A stretch of DNA of 64,000 bases, from the NCBI RefSeq assembly GCF_033115175.1, contig NC_084836.1, forward strand, positions 83,604,253 through 83,668,252, read 5' to 3'. Shown piece by piece: positions 45,540-55,400 of this stretch. Below the pieces are notes generated by a model. It had not been told where the DNA came from, did no database searches, and saw nothing but the letters and a program-made list of their open reading frames with translations. The stretch comes from Lepus europaeus. Taxonomy: Eukaryota > Chordata > Mammalia > Lagomorpha > Leporidae. Every line of letters starts with the position of its first letter. Position 1 is the first letter of the stretch. The position numbers were made by a program, and so were the translations under genes.

Positions 45540-46084
45540 TCTATCTCTTCACATGGGGTACATCCTAAGGGAGGTGTGAACCTCCTAGGGGAAGGCACTC
45601 TGTTGACTTTCATTACTTAGCTGGCCTGGAAGGAGAGCTGGCCAGGTAAAGGCAGGTGGCATCTCTAACAAGAAATTTATGGTTCTGCCTGCAATGTTGC
45701 TGACCCTGCTTGGCCGTCCCCTCAGCTGCAGTGGTCACTTTGGAAGTTGGGCTGAGTGAAGGGCTTTTCAGCTTAGAGCCAATAAGATCTGTGGCTCTGA
45801 CCTGGGCATCCTTCGACTCCAGGGCAGGTCCATTTCCAGTGATCCAACTCTTGGCAGAGCTGCCAGGGCTCTTCACAAGTTGACTTCTGCTGAAGCCCAG
45901 GCTTACCACATTGAAAGCCACTGCAGTGGACTGGCCTGTTGGGTCTCCTTGAGGGCAGATCACTGTACAGATCAGCCATTAATAGGCCTGCCACCCATTG
46001 CTTCTGATGCCGAGCTTTCTTTTCCTCCTGGTTTGTGTTAAAGCAGACCAGAGGATGCAAGTCAAGGGAGTGCCCAAGTCCCAT
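45540..46084 (-). pseudogene. Class I ERV gag nucleocapsid / protease remnant
   Basis: The minus-strand translation contains two retroviral zinc-knuckle-like motifs (45824-45925): FQCGKPGLQQKSTC, with the histidine replaced by leucine, then CQELDHWKWTCP. Beyond it, across frame changes, lie TDLIGSKLKSPSLSPT (linker-like), NIAGRTINFLLE followed by a decayed active-site position, PGQL, and TPPLGCTP. That order (NC, linker, protease) is typical of gamma-type endogenous retroviruses. Stops and frameshifts are present and the DTGA catalytic motif is not intact, so it is non-functional. It lies in the same sense as the surrounding L1 element. Confidence 0.68.
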
Positions 46085-47253
46085 CTCTAATCTTCGGTGG
46101 CCTGAACTACAAGTCTATAGTCACAGGCATGTTCTGTAGTAGTTTTTCTAAGGTAGACAATACCTATGAGGAAAATCATGTTCTCACTTTAAAACTTTCT
46201 TTCCCTTTGGTCTGAAAGGGAGGTTTTTTCTACTTACTGCTTACTTCGCTGATGGCAAAGTGAATCTAGCTATGAGATTATAATTTAAGCTCTTATTTTG
46301 GCTATGCTATCACAGAAAAATGTTAGCCATCTCTTTTATAAGGTCTAAAGATTAAATTGTGTGTCCTACTGATTCCTTCATAATAGAATTAGTTTCCTAC
46401 CTTGAAGAGAATAGAGAAATGAAAGAACAAGTTGGGCTTAGAATAGAGAAATGAGGGAGCAAGTCCTAGATCCCTTGCTGACAATAGCAATATTACATGA
46501 ATACTTAGCAAACAGTTTCAACCATTAGATAACAACTTAAGAAAACATTTACCAGAAGGTCCAATGCCTTCTCTAAATTTTAAGAATCATGTATTTGGAA
46601 ACACCTCTTAAGTATCTAACATGGTGTAGTTTGTTTAACCAGTAAACTTAAGCACAACCATATAAAATATTTTTAGTTTCTTTCTACCAACAAGTATAAA
46701 ACATATGATGCAGAAATTCAGGTCACATGAATAAAAATGTATCTTTGATTAATTTTAGCAGCTTAAATTTATGGACAATCTTATCTATAAGCCAATTAAA
46801 ATAAAACTCTTAATGAAATTTTCCCATGTGGACATACAATATGTACACACATATAACATAGCATAGTAGACCAATATAGCAATTTTAATAATAGCTTTTA
46901 AAATCTTTAACTCTTTTTGTAGATTGCCAATTGATTTGAATTGCTTTTTGTTTTTAGTAACCTCAGTTAAGCATACTTTCTCTCAGTTGGTACTGTTAAT
47001 ACATTATTGGCTTCATCTGTTTACAGAGCCATCCCAAAGTACTGAATACAATAGAAGTGGCTGGAAAAAGTCCATAGGAACCTATAGGAGGACAGCTAAA
47101 CACAGAACCAACAACGCTTTAGTTTTATGAGCAGCAAGTCATATATAACTGTGGATGACAAAAGACTTTAAGTTGCCATGTTTAAAATTATAAACTCATC
47201 AAACAACAAGAGGCACTTGCTTACTTCACAGTATTTTTGAAAGCACCTGTAGG

Positions 47254-48117
47254 GTATCAATGTCAGCACACTTGGTAAAGTGATAAGTATAAATACACAA
47301 CCGATCAAAAAGATAGGGTATGTGTCGAAGAGATTTCACAAATAAGACCAGTGTAAGCAAATAATGAAGGATAGAATTAAAAGGGAGAGTATGATCCTGC
47401 GGGGGAAGCAGGACACACAGCAGACTCATAGAATGGCAAATGCCCAAAACAGCACTCCTGCCTCAGAATCAACTCTTGGGACATTCGGATCTGGATAAAA
47501 GGTCCATGAGGGTCTCACAGGCATGGAAAGCCATGACATGGTGGCAAAAAACAATCTAAATGAAAGATCCTGGTGAACAGGACCCCAGCAGAAGGAACAG
47601 GCCATCAAGGAGAGAGGTGCCTTTCTCTGAAGGGAGGAAGGAACCTCCACTGTGATACGGCCTTGACTAAACAAGTTCAGAGTCGGTGAACTCAAGGGGC
47701 TTCCATAGCCTAGACAGCTCATAGCAAGAGTCTCGGGTGATTGCTGACATCATAAATAAGAGTGCCAATTGTTAAATCAACAACAGGAGTCACTGGGTAC
47801 ATGCTCCCCACGTAGGATCTCTGTCCTTAATGTGTTTTACTATGAGACGTAAAAACACTACTAGTCGAACAGTACCCTATACCTTGTGCGGTTGTGTGAG
47901 TGCAGCCTGTTGAAATCCTTGCTTAGTATATACTAAGTTGATCTTCAGTATATGAAGGTAATTGAAAATGAAACTTGATAAAGGGCGGGATGGGAGAGGG
48001 AGAGGGAGAGGGGAGGACCACGGGAGGGAGGGAGGTTGGGGGGGGAAGCCACAACAATACAAAAGTTGCACTTTGTAAATTCACATTTATGAAATAAAAA
48101 ATAAAAAAAATTAAAAA
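47254..48117 (+). mobile_element. 5'-truncated L1 with 14-bp target-site duplication, nested
   Basis: Flanked by aaagcacctgtagg at 47240-47253 and 48118-48131. It includes the L1 3' UTR block (gcttccatagcctagacagc, gtcaacaacaggagtcact-like 47775-47795), the purine tract (47986-48045) and a gaaataaaaaataaaaaa tail. Opposite orientation to the composite L1 it entered. Confidence 0.94.
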
Positions 48118-48131
48118 AAAGCACCTGTAGG

Positions 48132-48651
48132 ATTTTACAAGTATTTAACCCTTTAGGCCTCTGGGGCTTTCTCATTAAGATAACTATCATGTCTAGTAAC
48201 ACAAGATCATTAGACTTTTTAATTCTCAAACATTTGTATTAATAGCATTTTCCATTATAGAAACTTAAAATTTAGAACCATGTCACATCTTGACAGTACT
48301 TCTAATATAATCCAAATAGCCTGATTAGTTGGTGTCTCTATAAGATGAGAGACATAGGTCCTTCGATTTTTTTTTTCAGTTGGGCCCAAACTGGAAAAAC
48401 CAAAGTCCAAGACTTACTGGAAATTTTAGAGTCCAGATTGTTTGAAACTTTGATTTTTTGAATGCCTGTCAAGAATGCCAAGAAGGCTCAAAATCCAAAA
48501 TATCTGGTTGAAATAAGATTCCTTAAAATCATGACATAACATAGACCAAATTTGATCATTGTTACAAGGTGATTATTCAAATCTTTGAAAATAAGCACAT
48601 ATTTAAATAACCCATAGCACTTAATAAAAATTCAGCTGTTTTTGAACAATT
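48132..48651 (-). other. Non-L1 segment of the composite element
   Basis: AT-rich sequence between the nested L1 and the nested CSINE, and part of the segment that replaces ORF2. It has no long ORF and no recognisable motif. The equivalent stretch on the other side of the nested L1 is 46085-47239. Both may derive from the same captured source as the gag/protease remnant. Confidence 0.5.
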
Positions 48652-48669
48652 AGAATTTAACAGACATCA

Positions 48670-49004
48670 GCTGGCGCCATGGCTCAACAGGCTAATCCTC
48701 CACCTTGCGGCGCCGGCACACCGGGTTCTAGTCCCGGTCGGGGCACCGATCCTGTCCCAGTTGCCCCTCTTCCAGGCCAGCTCTCTGCTGTGGCTAGGGA
48801 GTGCAGTGGAGGATGGCCCAAGTCCTTGGGTCCTGCACCCCATGGGAGACCAGGAGAAGCACCTGGCTCCTGCCATCGGAACAGCGCGGTGCGCTGGCCG
48901 CAGCGAGCTATCGCGGCGGCCATTAGAGGGTGAACCAACGGCAAAAGGAAGACCTTTCTCTCTGTCTCTCTCTCACTGTCCACTCTGCCTGTCAAAAAAA
49001 AAAA
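48670..49004 (+). mobile_element. Young CSINE2 with perfect 18-bp target-site duplication, nested
   Basis: Flanked by agaatttaacagacatca at 48652-48669 and 49005-49022. It includes the long head form (cggcgccggcacaccgggtt and ggtcggggcaccgatcctg) and ends cactctgcctgtcaaaaaa. Unmutated CpGs and the long duplication mark it as one of the youngest insertions here. Confidence 0.97.
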
Positions 49005-49135
49005 AGAATTTAACAGACATCAAGAGAACATAATAGATTACTTTAACACATTGCTTTAACAGAGAATCAGATTTTAATTCTATGTCAAAGAGAAATGGAG
49101 CTTCCTGTGATCTTTTGCTCTGAGGTTTCCTTCCT

Positions 49136-50170
49136 TTACCTTCTTTCATATTGATGACCATGTTTCTGTGTTTCTGTGTGTAACACATCTTTAAGCATCT
49201 TTTGCAGGGCAGGACGAGTGGCAACAAATTCTTTCAGTTTCTGTTTGCTATGAAAAGTCTTAATTTCACCTTCATTCACAAATGAGAGCTTTGCAGGATA
49301 TAATATTCTGGGTTGGCACTTTTTCTCTCTTAGTACCTGGGCTATGTCTTGCCATTCCCTTCTAGCTTGTAGGGTTTCTGATGAGAAGTCTGCTGTGAGT
49401 CTAATTGGAGATCCTCTGAGAGTAATCTGACATTTCTCTCTTGCACCTTTTAGAATCTTTTCTTTATGTTTCACTGTGGTGAGTTTGATTACGACGTGTC
49501 GTGGTGAGGATCTCTTTTGGTCATGTTTATTAGGGGTTCTATGAGCTTCCTGTACTAGGATGTCTCTGTCCTTCTCCAGACCCGGGAAGTTATCTGCAAG
49601 TATCTAATTAAAAAGGCCTTCTAATCCTTTCTCTCTCTCCATGCCTTCAGGAACTCCTAGAACCCTAATGTTGGTTTTTTAATAGTATCCTGTAGATTCC
49701 CAACAATATTTTTAGATTTCTAATTTCCTCTTCTTTTCTTTGGTTTGACTGTATACTTTCCTGTGCTCTGTCTTCTAAGTCCGATATTCTCTCTTCTGCT
49801 TCCCTCATTCTGTTTTTAAGGCTCTCTAATGTGTTTGTCATTTGATCTATTGAGTTCTTCATTTCATTATGATTTCTCGTCACTATCACAGTTTCTTGTT
49901 CTGCTAGTTGTTTCATTTCATTTTGATTCCTCCTTAATATTTTATTCTTGCGTGAGATTTTCTATCTTGCCCATTAAAGAATTCTGTAGTTCAATAATTT
50001 GTTTTTGAGAACTTCTTAATGTTCATATCAATTTTTTTGAGATCTGCTTCTTGCATTTCTTTTATCTCATCATCTTCATAATCTTGAATTGGGGTGTCTT
50101 TTTCATTTGGGGGCGTCATAGTGTCTTCCTTGTTCTTGTTACCTCGGTTTTTGCGTTTGTTGTTTGGCAT
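49136..50170 (-). pseudogene. L1 ORF1 (RNA-binding chaperone), frameshifted
   Basis: Starts MPNNKRKNRGNKNKED at 50170. The N-terminal acidic region is followed by a coiled coil (MREAEERISDLEDRAQ, about 49800-49750) and the conserved C-terminal RNA-binding block (ILKGAREKCQITLRG, LQARREWQDIAQVLRE, PAKLSFVNEGEIKTF), ending QYERR at 49136. The frame changes at least twice (near 49950 and between 49665 and 49474), so this copy cannot make an intact protein. ORF1p normally forms trimers that coat L1 RNA. Confidence 0.88.
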
Positions 50171-50359
50171 ATTGGAGATACTCTTTGGTTTCTTCACTGT
50201 GGTGTTTTTTCTTTTTATACTATGAGGCTAGATTAAGTGACTGTCTGCTTTTGATGGAGCCTTAGAGCCTTGAGATGGGTGTGGCCTGAGAGCTCTGTTT
50301 GGTTCCTCAGGGTTGAGGGTGTGTCAACGATGACACTCCCAGGTTAGGCGTGGTAAATC

Positions 50360-50423
<64 letters not shown>

Positions 50424-51239
50424 TCGGGAAGTAATTCCGCACAGCTGAACGTAATTGGAGGTAGTTAGCAGGCAAATGATATACCCACAGGAGCCAGAGA
50501 TCAGAAACTCTTTCCCAAGGACCACACAGGGAATCTGTGCTGGCCTCAGTGTGGGCTCAAATTCTCCTGCAGTATCCCACTGGGTTGCCAAGGTTACCAA
50601 ATTGTAGTGTCTCTGGAGAGTACTCACGTGAATTCTGTGAGTTCTCTCCCCCACCGTCTCTTTTTTACAGTCTCAGTTCATTAGCACCACACATTCATTA
50701 GATCCTAATCTCCTTTTATTTCAACACCCCCCTCCCGCGAGTCAGCTGTTTCTGCTGGGCTCAGGGCTGGTGCAGACCTGAGGTCGCCCTGCTTATGATG
50801 TATGTCCAAAATGGCGCCTGCTCTTTGTCTTGCTTGCTTTTGAGAGGTGAGTGGAGAGAGAGAAACTTGTGTCTGTATCGGTCACCTTTTTTTTTTTTCT
50901 CTCTCTCTCTTCTAGTTAGCCTGGTGAACTTTTCCCCATGGGGTTTCAAGCCTCGTTCCCTCTAGTCTCCTCTTTCTGCTTTCCCGCTGGTGTCCCGGGC
51001 TATTGAGGTTCGGCTCACCTCGCGTTCCAGCGCTGGTGTGTTGAGTCTGCTGCTGGTGTCCCGAACTTGGGCTCCCACGCTCTCCACGCAGGACCACTGT
51101 GAATCACTAGTTCTGGTTTCCTCTGCTGTTTCTTCCCCTGCTCTTCCCTGAATCTGCAGTATCTCCACTTTTATTAAACTGTCTCTCCCCCGGACTATCA
51201 GTGTGCTCCCTTCCTATTCCGCCATCTTGCCGCTCTCCC
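50171..51239 (-). promoter_or_regulatory. L1 5' UTR/internal promoter of the composite element
   Basis: The first bases contain CAAGATGGCGG (51221-51230 on the minus strand), the YY1-type site at the start of mammalian L1 promoters. CpG-containing sequence follows (50740-51220). A (TTTC)n/(TC)n microsatellite lies at 50359-50424 just before ORF1. There is no 5' truncation relative to the YY1 site. Confidence 0.8.
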
Positions 51240-51255
51240 TCATTCTGTTATTTCT

Positions 51256-52049
51256 AACTTAATTCCTGTGTGGACAGAGAATGCAGGTTGTGTGACTTGA
51301 GTACTTTTTTTTTTTTTTTTTTTGCTTATTTGTTCTACCAAGTACTGTGAAAGGTACTGGAATCCCTAACTGTGATTGAGGATTCGTCTATTTCTCTTTG
51401 CCCTTCTGTCAGTTTTGAATTCATGTTTTCGGATGCTCTTTGGCTAGGCATATAAATGGAAAGGATTATTATATGGTCTTAATGCACTGATTCCCTTACC
51501 ATGACGAGCTAACCATCATTGTCTCTGAAAACAGTCTTTGCTCAGAATCCTACTTTGCATCATTTACTAAAGCCACTTCTGTTCTAAATAGTGTGATGGA
51601 CATGCCCAGATGACCCCATTGTTATGCTGCTGGGTGACATGACAAGTGCAGGTGAACTTCTAATTTGTGCCAACCAAAGCCTGTGGAAAGGGAATGGGAG
51701 GTCACTCCTATTTTGCCTTTGTTTTTTACCATGAATAGCTTTTGTTGCTACCTCTTCAAGTTTATTAATCTTTTTTTTTCTTTGAGGTCTAATTTGCCAT
51801 TAATTCTCTTCAGCATAATTTTTTTATCTTAGAAATTAGTGTTTTATCTCTGGAAGTTGGATTGGGATGTTTTTCTTCAATATCTCTACTTAACTTTTGA
51901 ATGTATGGGATACAATTATAATTATAGTTTTTTATTGTCCTAATTTGAACATCAGGGGAAGTTCTGAGTTACCTTCTTTCTTTTTTTTTTAAAAAAGATT
52001 TATTTCTGAGTTACTTTCAGTTGACTGATTTCTTCTGCTGACTATAATT
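51256..52049 (-). mobile_element. Ancient L1M, ORF1 part
   Basis: Continuation of the L1M that was split by the composite element. The minus strand near 51830-51730 translates to a coiled-coil-like ELMANLDLKEKKINKLEEVA, comparable to the INGRLD..EEKISELED part of L1 ORF1. Includes a T-run at 51307-51323. Confidence 0.55.
51976..52003 (-). mobile_element. Tail-only retrotransposon micro-insertion
   Basis: A poly-T plus aaaaaagattta (the complement of a CSINE terminus), flanked by ttctgagttacYttc at 51962-51976 and 52004-52018. It appears to be a retroposition truncated to its last ~25 bases. Confidence 0.5.
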
Positions 52050-52060
52050 TTTTTTTTACT

Positions 52061-53589
52061 TTTATTTAATGAATATAAATTTCCAAAGTACAGCTTATGG
52101 ATCAGTGGCTTCCCCTCCCCCCATAACTTCCCTCCCACCCGCAACCCTCCCCTCTCCCGCTCCCTCTCCCCTTCCATTCACATCAAGATTCACTTTCAAT
52201 TCTCTTTATATATGAAAGATCAATTTAGTATATATTAAGTAAAGATTTCAACAGTTTGCACCCACATAGAAACACAAAGTGAAACATACTGTTTGAGTAC
52301 TAGTTATAGCATTAAATCACAATGTACAACACATTAAAGACAGAGATCCTACATGAGGAGTAAGTGGACAGTGACTCCTGTTGTTGACTTAACAAATTGA
52401 CACTCTTGCTTATGGCATCAGTAATCACCCTAGGCTCTTGTCATGAGTTGCCAAGGCTATGGAAGCCTTTTGAGTTCACCGACTCTGATCATATTTAGAC
52501 AAAGTCATAGTCAAAGTGGAAGTTCTCTCCTCCCTTCAGAGAAAGGCACCTCCTTCTTTGATGGCCCATTCTTTCCACTGGGATCTCACTCACAGAGATC
52601 TTTCATTTAGGTCATTTTTTTTTTTTCCAGAGTGTCTTGGCTTTCCATGCCTGAAATGCTCTCATGGGCTTTTCAGCTGGATCCGAATGCCTTAAGGGCT
52701 GATTCTGAGGCCAAAGTGCTGTTTAGGACATCAGCCATTCTATGAGTCTGCTGTGTAGCCCACTTCCCATGTTGGATCATTCTCTCCTTTTTTTTTATTC
52801 TATTGGTTAGTATTTTCAGACACTAGTCTTGTTTATGTGATTCCTTTGACTCTTAGTCCTATCATTATGATCAATTGTGAACAGAAATTGATCACTTGGA
52901 CTTGTGAGATGGCATTGGTACATGCCACCTTGATGGGATTGAATTGGAATCCCCTGGTATGTTTCTAACTCTACCATTTGGGGCAAGTCCGATTGAGCGT
53001 GTCCCAAATTGTACATCTCTTCCCTCTCTTATTCCCACTCTTATATTTAACAGGGATCAATTTTCAGTTAAGTTTCAATACTTAAGAAGAACTGTGTATT
53101 AATTACAGAATTCAACCAATAGCATTAAGTAGAACAGACAAAAAAATACTAAATAGGATAAAGTATTAAGTTGTTCATCAACAGTCAGGGCAAGGGCTGA
53201 TCAAGTCATTGTTTCTCATAGTGTCAGTTTCACTTTAACAGGTTTCCTTTTTGGTGCTCGGTTAGTTGTCAATGATCAGGGAGAACATATGATATTTGTC
53301 CCTTTGGGACTGGCTTATTTCACTCAGAATAATGTTTTCCAGATTCCTCCATTTTGTTCAAATGACCGGATTTCATTGTTTTTTACTGCTGCATAGTATT
53401 CTATAGAGTACATGTCCCATAATTTCTTTATCCAGTCTACTGTTGATGGGCATTTAGGTTGATTCCAGGTTGTAGCTATTGTGAATTGAGCTGCAATGAA
53501 CATTGAGGTGCAGACCGCTTTTTTGTTTGCCAATTTAATTTCCTTTGGGTAAATTCCAAGGAGTGGGATGGCTGGGTTGTATGGTAGGG
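52061..53589 (-). mobile_element. 5'-truncated L1 with ORF2 C-terminus and full 3' UTR
   Basis: The minus-strand ORF2 C-terminal region (WNQPKCPSTVDWIKKLWD, YSIEYYAAVKNNEI, 53510-53360) is followed by about 1.2 kb of 3' UTR and the aataaaagt terminus at 52061. A short T-rich duplication (ttttttttact, 52050-52060 and 53590-53600) may be its target site. It provides the internal reference for a normal ORF2-to-3' UTR junction. Confidence 0.9.
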
Positions 53590-53600
53590 TTTTTTTTACT

Positions 53601-53927
53601 GGGTCTTTTCATGTCTGGTGATCATTGCATGGATGATGGGCATGGTAAAGTTTATGTTGCTGGTCATTGATATTTTTCACTTCTATATATTTTCTCTTTA
53701 ATTCTTTTCTAGGGATACAATTCAGTTACTTAGACACACTGTTATCCTTTTGACTCTTATTTTAGAAATTTGTTAAGCAAGATCAGAGAAGTTAATTTCT
53801 CTATTGTCAAGGCAAAACTCTCCCGAGTACACTGCCCAATGCTTCTGTGAATCATGAGGTCATTCAATCTGGCTTGTGGGAAAAGGCACTGGTCCCGACC
53901 CTGAACATGTTCTCTCTAATCCTTTTC
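53601..53927 (-). mobile_element. Ancient L1M 5' UTR, first segment
   Basis: Contains agtacactgcccaatgcttc, tgaatcatgaggtcattcaa and ctggcttgtgggaaaaggca, blocks of the old mammalian L1 5' UTR in antisense. It continues at 54280, 54640 and 55114 between CSINE insertions. Confidence 0.6.
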
Positions 53928-54264
53928 TTTCTTTTTTTTTTAAGATTTATTTATTTATTTGAAAGTCAGAGTTACAGAGAGAGAAAAGGATAGGCAAAGA
54001 GAGATAGGTCTTCCATCCGCTGGTTCACTCCCCAAGTGGCCACAATGCCCGGAGCTGTGCCAATCCAAAGCCAGGAGCCAGGAGCTTCTTTGGGTCTTCC
54101 ACGTGGGTGCAGGTGTCCAAGGACTTTGGCCATCTTCTACTGCTTTCCCAGGCCACAGCAGAAAGGTGGATCGAAAGTGGAGCAGCCAGGTCTCAAACCA
54201 GCGCCCATATGGGATGCCAGCACTGCGGGTGGCAGCTTTACCCGCTATGCCACAGCGCCAGCCA
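53928..54264 (-). mobile_element. CSINE with 15-bp target-site duplication
   Basis: Flanked by tctctaatccttttc at 53913-53927 and 54265-54279. Complete and near consensus. Confidence 0.95.
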
Positions 54265-54322
54265 TCTCTAATCCTTTTCAATGCTTTTTTCTCCAGCCTC
54301 AGGAAATCTCATGTATGTACCT

Positions 54323-54639
54323 TTAAAAAAAAGATTGATTTTTTTTTGAAAGTCTGAGTTACAGAGAGAGAGAGAGAGAGAGAGAGTGAAATTTCCATCT
54401 GCTGGTTCACTCCCCAGATGACCACAATGGCTAGAGCTGCACCGATCTGAAGGCAGGAGCCAGGAGCTTCTTCTGGGTCTTCCACATGGGTGCAGGGCCC
54501 CAAGTACTCAGGCCATCTTCCATTGCTTTCCCAGGTGCATCAGCAGGAAGTTGGGTTGGAAATGGACTAGAACTGGTGCCCATATGGGATGCCAGCACCA
54601 CAGGCAGAGGCTTTACCTGCTACGGCACAGCACTGGCCC
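54323..54639 (-). mobile_element. CSINE, antisense
   Basis: Tail complement tttaaaaaaaagattgattt, GA run 54366-54386, and a head ending ctacggcacagcactggccc. Confidence 0.9.
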
Positions 54640-54752
54640 AATGATTAGTATTTTGCTTAATATTTGTGCAAGTTTCCCTGCAGATCTCTGCTTTTTAGCT
54701 TTCTGCCTTGCAAATTCTTATTGCCTTGGCCTTCCCAGGTTCTCAACTACAT

Positions 54753-55102
54753 CTTTTTTTTAAAGAATTATTTTATTTATTTATTCAAAAGTCAGAGTCA
54801 CAGAGAAGGAGAGGCTGAGGCAGAGAGAGAGAGAGAGAGTGAGAGAGATCTTCCATTTGCTGTTTCACTCCCCAAATGGCCACAACAGCCAGGGCTCGAC
54901 AAGGCCAAACAGTAGCTTCGTACGGGTCTTCCATGTGGGTGCAGGGGCCCAAACACTTGGGCCATCTTCCACTGCTTTCCCAAGCATATCAGCAGGAAGC
55001 TAGATGGGAAGTGGAGCAGCTGAGACTCAAACCAGTGCCCATATGGGATTGTGGTGCTGCAGGCATCTGCTTTACCTGCTATGCCATAGTGCCAACCAGC
55101 CA
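54753..55102 (-). mobile_element. CSINE with 11-bp target-site duplication
   Basis: Flanked by ctcaactMcat (M = A or C) at 54742-54752 and 55103-55113. Diverged head (gccatagtgccaaccagcc). Confidence 0.9.
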
Positions 55103-55400
55103 CTCAACTCCATGTTTTAAACCAAGGAAGCTTGCTGGCCTTCCCATTGGTTCCCCTTTATTGTGCAATGGGTGGAAATTCTCTCTAGGTCAAAAGCTGA
55201 GGCAATTGTAGAGGTGGTTTTATTTGTTTCCCATCATTTAGAATTATTGTCCTTCATAGCCCTAATGTCCCATGTCTTGAAAATCATTGTTTCATCCATT
55301 TCATCTTTTGCTTTGGTTGTTTTGCGTGGCAGACTAAATCCAGTCCTTTTTATTCCATCTGAACTTCTTGTAGTTTTGAAATGTGGTGCTTAAATGAGAG
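55103..55400 (-). mobile_element. Ancient L1M 5' UTR, last segment
   Basis: gcttgctggccttcccattgg, cccatcatttagaattattg, tcttgaaaatcattgtttca and ctaaatccagtcctttttat are antisense L1M 5' UTR blocks. Four antisense L1M segments from 43.9 to 55.4 kb therefore belong to one dismembered element. Confidence 0.6.

Larger units (their letters stand above)
44741..51239 (-). mobile_element. Composite ORF2-less L1 (HAL1-like) with captured retroviral segment
   Basis: The whole unit is bounded by a perfect 16-bp target-site duplication (tcattctgttatttct, 44725-44740 and 51240-51255) in an ancient L1M. Read on the minus strand it has an L1 5' end (gagcggcaagatggcggaat), a roughly 1.07 kb 5' UTR and a decayed ORF1 (50170-49136). 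About 2.7 kb of non-L1 sequence follows, with a gag/protease-like remnant, and then a standard L1 3' end (about 45208-44741) with poly-A. No ORF2 endonuclease, reverse transcriptase or C-terminus can be found. Two later nested insertions (47254-48117 and 48670-49004) add about 1.2 kb, so the element was about 5.3 kb when inserted. Confidence 0.85.

Noticed and set aside
45613..46084. The gag/protease-like ORFs as an intact co-opted gene
   Set aside because: Frame changes and loss of the protease active-site motif and a knuckle histidine argue against function of this copy.
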